64,000 bases of DNA, from the NCBI GenBank assembly GCA_947503785.1, contig CANNFB010000010.1, positions 27,554 through 91,553 on the forward strand, read 5' to 3'. The notes beneath the pieces were generated by a model. That model saw only the letters and a program-made list of their open reading frames with translations. It was not told the DNA's origin and did not search any database. This stretch comes from an uncultured Campylobacterales bacterium. GTDB taxonomy: Bacteria; Campylobacterota; Campylobacteria; Campylobacterales; Arcobacteraceae. The translations under genes were made by a program, and so were the position numbers. Positions 1 to 8,544 of the stretch are shown here, piece after piece; within the stretch, counting starts at the first letter, position 1; each line of letters starts with the position of its first letter.

Positions 1-1575
1 TGGGGAATACATGCTTGGTCTATTTATGCATTAGTTGGATTAGTATTAGCATATTTTTCATTTAGACATGGATTACCTTTATCAATTAGATCCGCACTAT
101 ATCCTTTAATTGGGGAAAAGATTTATGGTGGTATCGGTCATACGGTAGATACAATTGCTGTTTTAGGAACAGTTTTTGGTGTAGCTACTTCTTTAGGATT
201 TGGTGTTTTACAAGTAAATTCAGGATTAAACTATTTATTTGATATTCCTGTTGATATAATCACTCAAATAATATTAATTTCAGTTATAACTGCATTAGCA
301 ACAATTTCTGTTGTTTTAGGTTTAGATGGAGGAATTAAAAGATTATCAGAATTAAATCTATATTTAGCAACTTTTTTACTTTTATTTGTATTTATTGCAG
401 GTCCTACATTTTTCTTATTAGGCGCTTATGTTCAAAATATTGGTTCATATTTATCAAATATTATAGAAATGACGTTTAATCAATATGTTTATGATAAAAC
501 TTCATGGATGAGTTCATGGACATTGTTTTATTGGGCATGGTGGATTGCATGGGCTCCTTTTGTTGGTATGTTCATTGCAAGAGTTTCAAGAGGAAGAACT
601 ATTAGAGAGTTTGTAATAGGTGTACTTTTTGTTCCTGCTGGATTTACATTCCTTTGGATGACAGTATTTGGAAATAGCGCATTAGATGCTATTATGAATG
701 ATGGCTTTGTTATATTAACAACAGCTGTATCAGATGATGTTTCGACAGCTCTTTTTAAATTTTTAGAACATTTTCCTTTTTCTGGATTTACTTCAATTAT
801 TGCAGTTATTCTAGTAGTTACTTTTTTCATAACTTCAGCTGATTCGGGTGCTTTAGTAATTGATACAATTTCCTCAGGAGGGAAAGGTAATAATCCTGTT
901 TGGCAAAGAATTTTTTGGGCAGTAACTCAAGGTATAGTAGCTATTGCATTATTATTAGCAGGAGGGTTAGGGGCTTTACAATCAGCATCAATTATTATTG
1001 CCTTACCTTTTGCTATTATTATGTTAATCGCAGCTTGGGGATTATATAAGGCATTAAAACTTGAAACGATTAGAAATGAGAGCTTAAAGCATCATATGAA
1101 TGCAGGTCGTCATGGAAAAATTAGTGGATCATGGAAAGTAAGACTTAATAGAATTATCGAGTTTCCAAAAAGAGATGAAGCAAAAAGATTTATTAATGAA
1201 GATGTTGTAATCGCAATGGAAGCTGTAAAAGAAGAACTTGCTTCTTATTCTTGGAATGCAGAAATTATAAATGAAAAAGAAAAAGCTATTTCTATACTAA
1301 GAGTTGAACACTCTTTAGATTTTGACTTTATATATGAGGTTCGTACACGAAATTACGACACTCCAACTTATGCATATCCTGAGTCAATTAACCCTACAAA
1401 AGAACAGAAAAAATATTCAAGAGTAGAAGTTTATTTACAAGATGGAAATAAAGCATATGATATTTATGGTTATGACCATGATGCTATAGTAATTGATATT
1501 ATTGATCAATTTGAAAAACATAGACATTTCTTACATAATACATCAACTCTAAATCCTGCTGTACCAATAGATTAA
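1..1575 (+). CDS. BCCT-family betaine/choline/carnitine transporter, 5' end outside window
   Basis: The reading frame is open from base 1, so the N-terminus lies outside the window; 524 codons are present. It encodes a multi-pass inner-membrane protein of the BCCT family, which imports quaternary ammonium osmolytes such as glycine betaine or choline, usually with Na+ or H+. The diagnostic segment is the tryptophan-rich stretch around bases 520-560 (FYWAWWIAWAPFVGMFIARV), followed by RGRTIREFV. After the last membrane helix (near base 1050) there is a hydrophilic C-terminal domain of about 170 residues. Long tails of this kind occur in BetT-type members and are linked to osmotic sensing. The substrate cannot be told from sequence alone. 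A perfect hairpin follows the stop codon. Confidence 0.9.
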   Translation, partial: WGIHAWSIYALVGLVLAYFSFRHGLPLSIRSALYPLIGEKIYGGIGHTVDTIAVLGTVFGVATSLGFGVLQVNSGLNYLFDIPVDIITQIILISVITALATISVVLGLDGGIKRLSELNLYLATFLLLFVFIAGPTFFLLGAYVQNIGSYLSNIIEMTFNQYVYDKTSWMSSWTLFYWAWWIAWAPFVGMFIARVSRGRTIREFVIGVLFVPAGFTFLWMTVFGNSALDAIMNDGFVILTTAVSDDVSTALFKFLEHFPFSGFTSIIAVILVVTFFITSADSGALVIDTISSGGKGNNPVWQRIFWAVTQGIVAIALLLAGGLGALQSASIIIALPFAIIMLIAAWGLYKALKLETIRNESLKHHMNAGRHGKISGSWKVRLNRIIEFPKRDEAKRFINEDVVIAMEAVKEELASYSWNAEIINEKEKAISILRVEHSLDFDFIYEVRTRNYDTPTYAYPESINPTKEQKKYSRVEVYLQDGNKAYDIYGYDHDAIVIDIIDQFEKHRHFLHNTSTLNPAVPID

Positions 1576-1586
1576 TTAAATTGAAG

Positions 1587-1614
1587 TGTTCATAAAGAGT
1601 ATTCTTTATGAACA
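1587..1614 (+). terminator. Perfect 12-bp hairpin after the BCCT gene
   Basis: TGTTCATAAAGA, a four-base loop GTAT, then TCTTTATGAACA form a perfect inverted repeat starting 12 bases after the BCCT stop. There is no long T run after it, so termination strength is uncertain. Its right arm contains the first ATG (1608) of the next reading frame, which argues against that ATG being the true start. Confidence 0.5.
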
Positions 1615-1655
1615 TATTAAATCTTAATCTTAACATTCTTAAAAGGATCGAAAAA

Positions 1656-3566
1656 TTGTATAAAATAGTGCATTTAATTACAAATGAAAATGACAAAGAA
1701 ATTATTAATAAAATAACAGATTACATAAAAGAAAAGCATAATCTTCAAACTAAAACTTCTTCAACAAAGATTCAAATAGATGAAAAGAATGAAAGTACTT
1801 TATATCTTTTATATATAGATGATAAAAATGTAAAAGATTTTTTAAAAAAGAGTATCAATACTAGTCTTAATATAGGTGTTTTACCACATGAAGAATGTCC
1901 AAATACAATAAGTAATTATGCTATTTGCTCAGATATTTTTGAGGCTATTGATGATGCTTTAAATCTTGAGTTATTAACTAAAATTGATTTATTAAAATGT
2001 AATGATAATATTGCGTTAAGCCGTATTTCTATTGGCGATATGCATGGAATGAATAGGCTTGATTATAATAAAAATAGTAGATTTCAAAAATTTAAAATAT
2101 TTTACAAAAATTTAAAAGAATTAACTTTTAGGAACTATACTTTAACTACTTCAAAAGAACATTCAATTCAAACTGTAGCTTCTGGAATAACGGTTTTAGA
2201 ACATTCAAATAAAATAAATAAAGAATCTGCAATAAATGATGAACTCTCTCTTCATGATGGAAAATTAAATGCATATATTTTAGCACCAAGTTCATTGTTT
2301 TCTTATCTATGGTATTTAATTGCGATATTTTTTTATCAAAAAATATCTTTAGTTTCATTGCCAAAAAGTTTAGGCTATATAAAAACTACAAAATTAACAA
2401 TCTCTTCTGATGATATTTTAGATTATAAAATAGATAATTGCGAATCATATCAATCTTTAACTATTGAACTTGAGGTATTAAAAGATTGTATAAATATACA
2501 TTTAGGAAGAGTTTTACAAGATATTGTTAATACTGACACTAATAATATTGAAGAAAAAGATCTTATAAAAGTAAATTTACTACCAAAAGGTGAGTTGAAA
2601 AATATTCTGATTAATAATAAACTTCCTTTATTTAAAAAAGCTAGTGATGATGATTTTAAAGATTTATTAACTACTTTAAAAGATAATGCAAAGTTTTCAA
2701 GCACTTATTTAATATTAATGATTTTAAGTACTTTATTAGCTACAACAGGACTTTTTGCAAACTCTGCACCTGTTATTATTGGTGCGATGATTTTAGCTCC
2801 TTTAATGGCTCCTATTATCTCACTATCAATGGGTGTTATTAGAACTGATAAGTTTTTACTATTTAAAAGTATTAAAACCTTATCTATTGGTATTTTTATG
2901 GCTCTGTTATTTTCTGCTACTTATACACTGTTTATTCCTTTGGAACAAATAACTTCTGAAATGCAAGGGCGATTACATCCAAATTTACTAGATTTATTAG
3001 TTGCAATTTTTTCTGGAATAGCTGGAGCTTATGCCACTTCAAAAGAAGAAGTTGCAAAATCACTTGCTGGAGTTGCAATAGCCGTTGCATTAGTGCCACC
3101 TTTAAGTGTTACTGGTATTGGATTAGGTCTTGGGAATATTGATGTAATATATGGTTCTTTTTTACTTTTTATTACAAACTTAGTTGGGATTACATTAAGT
3201 GCAGCTTTAACTTTTATATTTTTAGGTTTCGCACCTGTTACTAAAGCAAAAAAAGGGGTTTTTTACACTTCTATAATTATGGCAATAGTTGCTATTCCTT
3301 TATTTTTATCATTTATGAAAGTAGTGGATAGAAATAAATATTTCGATGAGTTAAATAGTACTAAAACATTAATTTTAGATAATCAAAAAGTAGATTTAAA
3401 TATTAAAACAATAGAAAATAGAAAAGATATGATTTTAGTAAATATTGAAGTAACTTCTATAAAGCCTTTAAGTATCAATGATTACAAAATTATACAAAGT
3501 AAACTACAAGAAAAAACAGACAAAAAACTTGCTTTAAAAGTAACACCTATTCTTCTATTAAACTAG
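1656..3566 (+). CDS. DUF389 (TIGR00341-type) integral membrane protein
   Basis: A protein of about 636 residues. The N-terminal half (roughly residues 1-330) is soluble, and the C-terminal half carries the DUF389 membrane domain with helices such as TGLFANSAPVIIGAMILAPL and the conserved APLMAPIISLSMG stretch. The molecular function of DUF389 proteins is not established. I chose a TTG start at 1656 because AAGGA (1643-1647) lies 8 bases upstream. The first ATG in frame (1608) sits inside a perfect hairpin and has no ribosome binding site, and would add 16 residues. The 3' end overlaps the convergent DUF2062 gene by four bases. Confidence 0.8.
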   Translation: MYKIVHLITNENDKEIINKITDYIKEKHNLQTKTSSTKIQIDEKNESTLYLLYIDDKNVKDFLKKSINTSLNIGVLPHEECPNTISNYAICSDIFEAIDDALNLELLTKIDLLKCNDNIALSRISIGDMHGMNRLDYNKNSRFQKFKIFYKNLKELTFRNYTLTTSKEHSIQTVASGITVLEHSNKINKESAINDELSLHDGKLNAYILAPSSLFSYLWYLIAIFFYQKISLVSLPKSLGYIKTTKLTISSDDILDYKIDNCESYQSLTIELEVLKDCINIHLGRVLQDIVNTDTNNIEEKDLIKVNLLPKGELKNILINNKLPLFKKASDDDFKDLLTTLKDNAKFSSTYLILMILSTLLATTGLFANSAPVIIGAMILAPLMAPIISLSMGVIRTDKFLLFKSIKTLSIGIFMALLFSATYTLFIPLEQITSEMQGRLHPNLLDLLVAIFSGIAGAYATSKEEVAKSLAGVAIAVALVPPLSVTGIGLGLGNIDVIYGSFLLFITNLVGITLSAALTFIFLGFAPVTKAKKGVFYTSIIMAIVAIPLFLSFMKVVDRNKYFDELNSTKTLILDNQKVDLNIKTIENRKDMILVNIEVTSIKPLSINDYKIIQSKLQEKTDKKLALKVTPILLLN

Positions 3567-4063
3567 AAAGTAGGGGTTTCTTTTCTTTTATTTCTTACAT
3601 CTTTAATCCATAATAAATTTAAAATAAATACAGATAAAAAGGCTAATACTGTAGATGTTATTGCCGTTCCTACATATAAAGATAATGCTATTTCATTTAT
3701 ATTTTCATTCATTGTTTCAAAGCTAAATTTTATAGGATCTTTTACGTTTAAGACAAAATTTCCTAATTCATATTCAAAATAGTATATAAAAGGCATTGTC
3801 AAAGGATTTGAAATCCAAACTAATAGAATTGTAACAGGTAAGTTAACATTAAAAATGATGGCTAATAATGCTACTACAGGCATTTGAAATGGCATTGGTA
3901 TAAAGGCTATAAAGATTCCAATAAAAACCCCACCAAGAATTTTTCTTCTTGATAGACTCCATATCTCTCTTTTATAAAGTAATTTGCCAAAAATCTTTAG
4001 TAGCTTTTGATCTTTTATTTTTTCATGTGTTGGTAAAAGTTTTCTTAATCTAGCTCTAGGCAT
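3563..4063 (-). CDS. DUF2062 membrane protein
   Basis: A 166-residue protein with the DUF2062 pattern: a basic N-terminus, then a helix-rich stretch with FIPMPFQMPVVALLAI and the signature WISNPLTMPFIYYFEYELG (about residues 80-103). Family members are small bacterial inner-membrane proteins of unknown function, sometimes next to glycosyltransferases; nothing like that is nearby here. The gene is convergent with the DUF389 gene, their stop codons overlapping by four bases. Three or four hydrophobic segments are visible. The start ATG at 4063 gives MPRARLRKLLPTHEKIK, a plausible cytoplasmic lead-in. Confidence 0.8.
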   Translation of the reverse strand: MPRARLRKLLPTHEKIKDQKLLKIFGKLLYKREIWSLSRRKILGGVFIGIFIAFIPMPFQMPVVALLAIIFNVNLPVTILLVWISNPLTMPFIYYFEYELGNFVLNVKDPIKFSFETMNENINEIALSLYVGTAITSTVLAFLSVFILNLLWIKDVRNKRKETPTF

Positions 4064-4195
4064 AATTCCTCTTTCATACTACTATTAAGTATTATATAGT
4101 GAAATCAATTAAACTTTATAACTATTTTAATCAATCATCATTTATTAATCAAAAATGTATTATTATAAAGAAAATTATATTTCTAAGGATAAATT

Positions 4196-4789
4196 ATTTC
4201 TACTACTAAAGAGACTAAGAAAAACTCTATAATTGAAAACTCATTAAAACTATTTTCTAAAAAAGGTTTTTATAATACAACAATACCAGATATTGCAAAA
4301 GCAATGAAGATGAGTGTTGGAAATATGTATAACTATTTTTCATCAAAAGAAGAACTTGCTAAGTATGCAATAAAATATTCAACTAATGTATTAGCTAAAG
4401 AGTTAAGGTCTGTAAATGAAATGGAACTGGCTTCAAAAGAAAAAATTTATGTATTTACAAGAAAATATTTTGAAAATGTGCAAAATTCACCTGAAGTTGT
4501 TGAATACTTTTTAAGAGTCTATTTATCAAATAGAGAAGTATTTAATAAAGGTTGTGAAGGTTTTATTTGTGTAGGAGATTTTGTAACTGAGGTTATGATT
4601 CTTTTAGATGAAGGTGCTCAAAATAAAGAGTTTAGAGAACAAGATTTTTTCCCTGCCTTTGCTATGATTATGGGATGCCTTGGGGGATTTGCTTTTTTAA
4701 GTGGTGAAAATGTACTTGAAAAAGATTTACTTGACTATTCTGATTCTGTAGCTGATAATATATATCGAGCATTAAAGTATGACGAATAA
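4196..4789 (+). CDS. TetR-family transcriptional regulator, apparent ATT start
   Basis: A TetR/AcrR-type regulator of about 197 residues. The helix-turn-helix reads TTIPDIAKAMKMSVGNMYNY, preceded by SIIENSLKLFSKKGFYN, the usual TetR first helix. The first ATG in frame (4304) would cut off helix 1 and most of the DNA-binding domain. The open frame runs back to a TAA at 4190-4192, and the only codons that restore a full domain are ATT at 4193 and 4196; AAGGA at 4185-4189 lies six bases before 4196. I therefore call a non-canonical ATT start. The 3' end overlaps the hydrogenase small-subunit gene by 11 bases, implying translational coupling. The C-terminal ligand domain is not recognisable. It is a candidate for binding the TGAATACTYATTCAT sites before hydA and the nickel permease. 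Confidence 0.8.
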   Translation: MSTTKETKKNSIIENSLKLFSKKGFYNTTIPDIAKAMKMSVGNMYNYFSSKEELAKYAIKYSTNVLAKELRSVNEMELASKEKIYVFTRKYFENVQNSPEVVEYFLRVYLSNREVFNKGCEGFICVGDFVTEVMILLDEGAQNKEFREQDFFPAFAMIMGCLGGFAFLSGENVLEKDLLDYSDSVADNIYRALKYDE

Positions 4790-5675
4790 AAACAAACCTA
4801 CTATTGTATGGTTTCAAGCAATTACTTGTAATGGAAACACGCACTCATTATTAAGTGCAAACTCTGCAAGATTAGAACTATTTTTAAATAGTTTTAATCT
4901 TATTTATCATCCTTCTTTAACTATTGATAAAAGTTTAGAAGATATCCTAAATCAAAAAGAAAAAATTGATTACTTACTAGTTGAGGGAGCAATATCTTCA
5001 AATAAAGATATATTTGCCTTATCAAATGATAATACAAATAACATACTAAATAAACTTGCTTTAAAATCAAATCATATTATTGCAGTTGGTTCTTGTGCTG
5101 CTTATGGTGGAATACATGCAAAATTTGAAGAACATAAAAATGTATCAGGAATAAAAGATAATATAAAAGAAAAAATTTTAAAAAACTTAAAACATGAAAT
5201 TATAAATTTAAATGGCTGTCCAGTTCACCCTGAATGGATACTTCAAACTCTCTTTACCTTAAAAGCTTATGGAAAAATATCAATAGATGATGAAGGTAGA
5301 CCAGTTGAGTTATATAGTACTTTAGCTCATCATGGATGCACAAGAAATGAATATTTCGAATGGAAAGTTGAAGGTGCATTTGGAAAAAAAGAAGGATGCT
5401 TATTTTATGACCAAGGTTGTCGTGGTCCTATGACACATAGCTCTTGTAATAAAATATTATGGAATGATGTAAGTTCAAAGACTAGAGTAGGGATGCCTTG
5501 TATTGGCTGTACTGAGAGTGATTTTCCTAGAAGTAATATGCTAGAAACAAAAAAGAATATAGGTATTCCACTTGAAGTACCACTTGGTATTTCAAAACGT
5601 GCATATCTCTCTATTACCGGAATTGCAAAGACTTTTAAAATTGATAGACTAAATAAAAAGCTAATGGATAAATAA
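4779..5675 (+). CDS. Cytoplasmic [NiFe]-hydrogenase small subunit (group 2-like)
   Basis: A 298-residue iron-sulfur subunit without a twin-arginine signal peptide, so it stays in the cytoplasm. Cluster ligands typical of small subunits are visible: VGSCAAYGG, NGCPVHP, HHGC, GCRGP and PCIGC. At the N-terminus the usual CxxC pair of the proximal cluster reads CNGN (near residue 17), so the second cysteine is replaced by asparagine, as I recall for HupS-like group 2 enzymes. It lies between the TetR gene (11-base overlap) and the large subunit (stop and start directly abut), so the three are probably co-translated. The role could be H2 sensing (HupUV-like) or low-potential electron supply as proposed for soluble hydrogenases; sequence alone does not decide. 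Confidence 0.85.
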   Translation: MTNKNKPTIVWFQAITCNGNTHSLLSANSARLELFLNSFNLIYHPSLTIDKSLEDILNQKEKIDYLLVEGAISSNKDIFALSNDNTNNILNKLALKSNHIIAVGSCAAYGGIHAKFEEHKNVSGIKDNIKEKILKNLKHEIINLNGCPVHPEWILQTLFTLKAYGKISIDDEGRPVELYSTLAHHGCTRNEYFEWKVEGAFGKKEGCLFYDQGCRGPMTHSSCNKILWNDVSSKTRVGMPCIGCTESDFPRSNMLETKKNIGIPLEVPLGISKRAYLSITGIAKTFKIDRLNKKLMDK

Positions 5676-7031
5676 ATGAAAACAATAGATTTAGTAGAAA
5701 GAATAGAAGGCGAAGCAAAATTAAGCTGTTCTTGGAAGAATAATATTGTAAGCGATGCTTCTATTGATTTTCTAAATTTTAGAGGCTTTGAATATATTTT
5801 AGAAGGAAAAGCTCCACTTGATGCGCTTGTATATACTCCACGTATTTGTGGTATTTGTGGACAAGCACACCTAAAAGCAACGGTTGATGCCTTAGAAGAT
5901 GTATATAAAAATATAAATGAACCTTTAGTTATAACTCCTAAGGCTTTACTGTTAAGAGAAATTGGACTAAATATTGAAATAATAGATTCTCATATAAAAT
6001 GGTTTTATATGTTTATTATGCCAGATATTGTGAAGCTTGAAACAAATAACTTAGGAATATACCAGCCTCTAAGTGGTAGGAGATGGTTAGAAGCTTCAAA
6101 AACAGCAAGTGAAACAATAAAAGCATTAGCATTAATTGGTGGACAATGGCCACATACTTCTTATATGCTTCCAGGTGGAGTTATGAGTGATCCAACACTT
6201 TTAGAATTAACTTCAATGCAAAACTATATGGATTATGCAATAAGATTTTTTGAAAACTCAATTTCGGGAGTTGATTTTGATAAGTATTTGTCGTTTAATA
6301 GTGTTAATGACCTAGAATCTTTAGAAGGTGATTTAAAATATTTCAAAGATAATGCATTAAAACATAATCTTGATAAGTTGGGTAAATCTCATGATAAGTT
6401 TATATCTCTTGGTTCATCTTCACTATTTGAAGCAGGAAAAATAAGACAAAGAACAGTTCATAAACTTGACTTGAACAAAATAAAAGAAAGTACTGAACAT
6501 ACTTTTTCAATAAAAAAAGAAGATAATACAAGTACTAAGACAACATGGTCAAAAAGTGTTTCTTATGATAATTCATTTTTTGAAACAGGCCCTTTATCAA
6601 GAGGACTAATATCAAATAGAAAGTTTATAAAAGAATTACATAAAACTTATGATGATTCGTGTATGACTAGAGTATTTGCTCGAATGGATGAATTAGCACA
6701 TTTACTTGAAAATACTAAATCTTTAATAGCACAGGTAGATATAGGAGAAGAATCATTTATCAAACCAAAATACTCTTTAAAAGATATAGAAAAAGCTAGT
6801 GGAACTTCTGTTGTTGAAGCTTGTCGTGGTTCTTTATATCATAATGTAATAATCGAAAAAGGTAAAATAAAAAAATATGATGTAATAACTCCAACAGTTT
6901 GGAATTTAGGTCCTAGAAAAAAAGATGAAAATGGGGTTGCCCAAGAAGCAATAATTGGCTCACCAAGTATTGAAATTGCAAAGATTATTCTTAGAAGTTT
7001 TGATGTTTGCTCTGTTTGTACTACTCATTAA
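5676..7031 (+). CDS. Cytoplasmic [NiFe]-hydrogenase large subunit without C-terminal tail
   Basis: A 451-residue catalytic subunit. The N-terminal nickel-binding motif is RICGICGQAH (Cys58, Cys61, His65). The C-terminal motif is FDVCSVCTTH (Cys445, Cys448), and His451 is the last residue. Ordinary large subunits carry about 15-25 more residues that a protease removes after nickel insertion. Here the gene stops at the cleavage point, as in regulatory hydrogenases (HoxC/HupV), so no endopeptidase step is needed. The gene starts directly after the small-subunit stop. With the upstream TetR gene this suggests a sensor role, but a catalytic role is not excluded. It is clearly divergent from HydB further downstream. 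Confidence 0.87.
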   Translation: MKTIDLVERIEGEAKLSCSWKNNIVSDASIDFLNFRGFEYILEGKAPLDALVYTPRICGICGQAHLKATVDALEDVYKNINEPLVITPKALLLREIGLNIEIIDSHIKWFYMFIMPDIVKLETNNLGIYQPLSGRRWLEASKTASETIKALALIGGQWPHTSYMLPGGVMSDPTLLELTSMQNYMDYAIRFFENSISGVDFDKYLSFNSVNDLESLEGDLKYFKDNALKHNLDKLGKSHDKFISLGSSSLFEAGKIRQRTVHKLDLNKIKESTEHTFSIKKEDNTSTKTTWSKSVSYDNSFFETGPLSRGLISNRKFIKELHKTYDDSCMTRVFARMDELAHLLENTKSLIAQVDIGEESFIKPKYSLKDIEKASGTSVVEACRGSLYHNVIIEKGKIKKYDVITPTVWNLGPRKKDENGVAQEAIIGSPSIEIAKIILRSFDVCSVCTTH

Positions 7032-7048
7032 AATACAATATTATAGAG

Positions 7049-7073
7049 AAACTGTATAAAAAGGTAACAGTTT
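7049..7073 (+). terminator. Weak stem-loop after the cytoplasmic hydrogenase genes
   Basis: AAACTGT (7049-7055) pairs with ACAGTTT (7067-7073) across an 11-base loop, 18 bases after the stop codon. A T-rich but interrupted sequence follows. It may be a weak terminator separating the TetR-hydrogenase operon from the hyd operon. Confidence 0.3.
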
Positions 7074-7129
7074 ATAAAATAAAATAAATATATTTAATCT
7101 TTAAAATAATATTATTTATTTCTTATAAG

Positions 7130-7144
7130 TGAATACTTATTCAT
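7130..7144. promoter_or_regulatory. Palindromic operator-like site 1 upstream of hydA
   Basis: TGAATACTTATTCAT contains the perfect inverted repeat TGAATA-CT-TATTCA. It differs by one base from site 2 and from the site before the nickel permease. Size and symmetry fit a TetR-type operator. It lies about 165 bases before the hydA start. Confidence 0.5.
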
Positions 7145-7214
7145 TTTAATTCCCAAACTTTGGTAATCCTTAAAAAAATAAATTTATATAAATAAGAAAA
7201 GCTATTTTAATGCT

Positions 7215-7230
7215 ATGAATACTCATTCAT
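7215..7230. promoter_or_regulatory. Palindromic operator-like site 2 upstream of hydA
   Basis: ATGAATACTCATTCAT is a perfect 6-bp inverted repeat (ATGAAT/ATTCAT) with a four-base centre. Its 15-base core recurs exactly at 33392-33406, upstream of the nickel permease that heads the hyp operon. It lies about 80 bases before the hydA start and probably belongs to the hyd promoter. Confidence 0.6.
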
Positions 7231-7276
7231 CTTTTAAGTGTTAGTTAAGTTTAGTATTGTTAATTTGAATCTAGTA

Positions 7277-7290
7277 AATGAACATTCATT
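7277..7290. promoter_or_regulatory. Palindromic site 3, adjacent to the hydA ribosome binding site
   Basis: AATGAACATTCATT is a perfect 6-bp inverted repeat with a two-base centre, using related TGAA/TTCA half-sites but shorter spacing than sites 1 and 2. It ends five bases before the AAAGGAGA ribosome binding site (7295-7302) of hydA. A bound protein here would be placed to block transcription or early elongation. Confidence 0.35.
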
Positions 7291-7309
7291 TTTTAAAGGA
7301 GAGTTATAT

Positions 7310-8542
7310 ATGATTGATTCTGCAGAAATGGTAAAAAAGGTTTTTACCCAAAAATCAGGAAGAGTTGAAACAAATAAAGGTGATAAGTTTTATAACAGCT
7401 TATTTGATCAAGCAAAAAAAAGATTATCAAGTTTAAGAGCGCAAGAACCTCTTAAAGATATCGATTTAATGGACGTAATTGATAGCGAAGGAGTAAATAG
7501 AAGAGATTTCATGAAGTGGGTTAGTGCTACAACTGCTACACTTATGTTACCTCCTATGTTTGCACCACTTGTTGCAGAAGCAACAGAGCTTATGAATAGA
7601 GTTCCTGTTATTTGGATTGAGTTGCAAGATTGTGCAGGAAATTCTGAAGCACTTTTAAGATCAGCAGCACCTACTGTTGATGACTTGTTATTTGATGTAT
7701 TAAGTTTAGAATTCCAAGAAACACTACAAGCAGCAGCAGGTCATGATGCTGATAAGCAACTTGAAGAAGCAGTTCATCATTTTAAAGGACAATATCTTTT
7801 ATTTGTTGAAGGTGCAATTCCAATGGCTAATAATGGTCAATTTGGAACAATAGGTGCAAGCGGTGAGACATTTCACGATCACTTAATTAGAATGGCAAAA
7901 GATTCAGCAGCAGTAGTTGCTGTTGGAACTTGTGCTACATTTGGTGGAGTTCCAGCCGCTGCTCCAAACCCAACTGGTGCTGTTGGTGTTATGGACTTAG
8001 TAAAAGGTAAGCCTATTGTAAATATTCCAGCATGTCCTGCAAATCCTGCAAACATGGTTGGTGTAATTTTACATTTTGTTTTAACTGGACAAATCCCTGA
8101 ATTAGATTCACTTTTAAGACCTAAATTCGCATTTGGTTATAGAATTCATGATAACTGTGAGAGAAGAGCACACTTTGATGCTGGAGAATTTGTAGAAGAG
8201 TGGGGTGATGAAGGTGCTAAAAACAATTTCTGTTTATATAAAGTAGGATGTAAAGGTCCTATGACTTTTAATAACTGTTCAATTGTCCGATACAACGAAG
8301 GTACAAACTGGCCTATTGGTGTAGGACGTGGTTGTATTGGTTGTTCTGAACCAGATTTCTGGGATAAATACGCTTATGAAAGACCAATGGCTGATGCGAA
8401 TATCAAAGCACCAACAGGTGGAGTTGAAAAAACTGTAGATGAGTTTGGTTTAGGATTATTAACAGCTACAACTGTTGGTATTGGTGTTCATGCAATTGCA
8501 AGCGCAGTTGCTGGTAAAAAATCAGATGAAGGAGAAGAATAA
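7310..8542 (+). CDS. hydA: Membrane-bound [NiFe]-hydrogenase small subunit HydA
   Basis: The iron-sulfur subunit of a periplasm-facing uptake hydrogenase, 410 residues. The twin-arginine signal NRRDFMKW (Arg64-Arg65), followed by a hydrophobic stretch ending near VAEA, directs folded export together with HydB. About 60 residues precede the RR pair, longer than most Tat signals. Cluster motifs include LQDCAGNSEALL, VGTCATFGG, ACPANP, GCKGP and GCIGCSEPDFWD. A C-terminal hydrophobic helix (TATTVGIGVHAIASAVAG) anchors it in the membrane. I use ATG 7310 because AAAGGAGA lies seven bases upstream; an in-frame GTG at 7238 has no such site and its extra codons would run through operator site 3. It is the first gene of hydABCD-hydE, with the next gene two bases away. 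Confidence 0.95.
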   Translation: MIDSAEMVKKVFTQKSGRVETNKGDKFYNSLFDQAKKRLSSLRAQEPLKDIDLMDVIDSEGVNRRDFMKWVSATTATLMLPPMFAPLVAEATELMNRVPVIWIELQDCAGNSEALLRSAAPTVDDLLFDVLSLEFQETLQAAAGHDADKQLEEAVHHFKGQYLLFVEGAIPMANNGQFGTIGASGETFHDHLIRMAKDSAAVVAVGTCATFGGVPAAAPNPTGAVGVMDLVKGKPIVNIPACPANPANMVGVILHFVLTGQIPELDSLLRPKFAFGYRIHDNCERRAHFDAGEFVEEWGDEGAKNNFCLYKVGCKGPMTFNNCSIVRYNEGTNWPIGVGRGCIGCSEPDFWDKYAYERPMADANIKAPTGGVEKTVDEFGLGLLTATTVGIGVHAIASAVAGKKSDEGEE

Positions 8543-8544
8543 AA

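Noticed and set aside
7238..7309. N-terminal extension of HydA from an in-frame GTG
   Set aside because: It has no ribosome binding site and runs through a palindromic operator-like site; ATG 7310 has AAAGGAGA at proper spacing.
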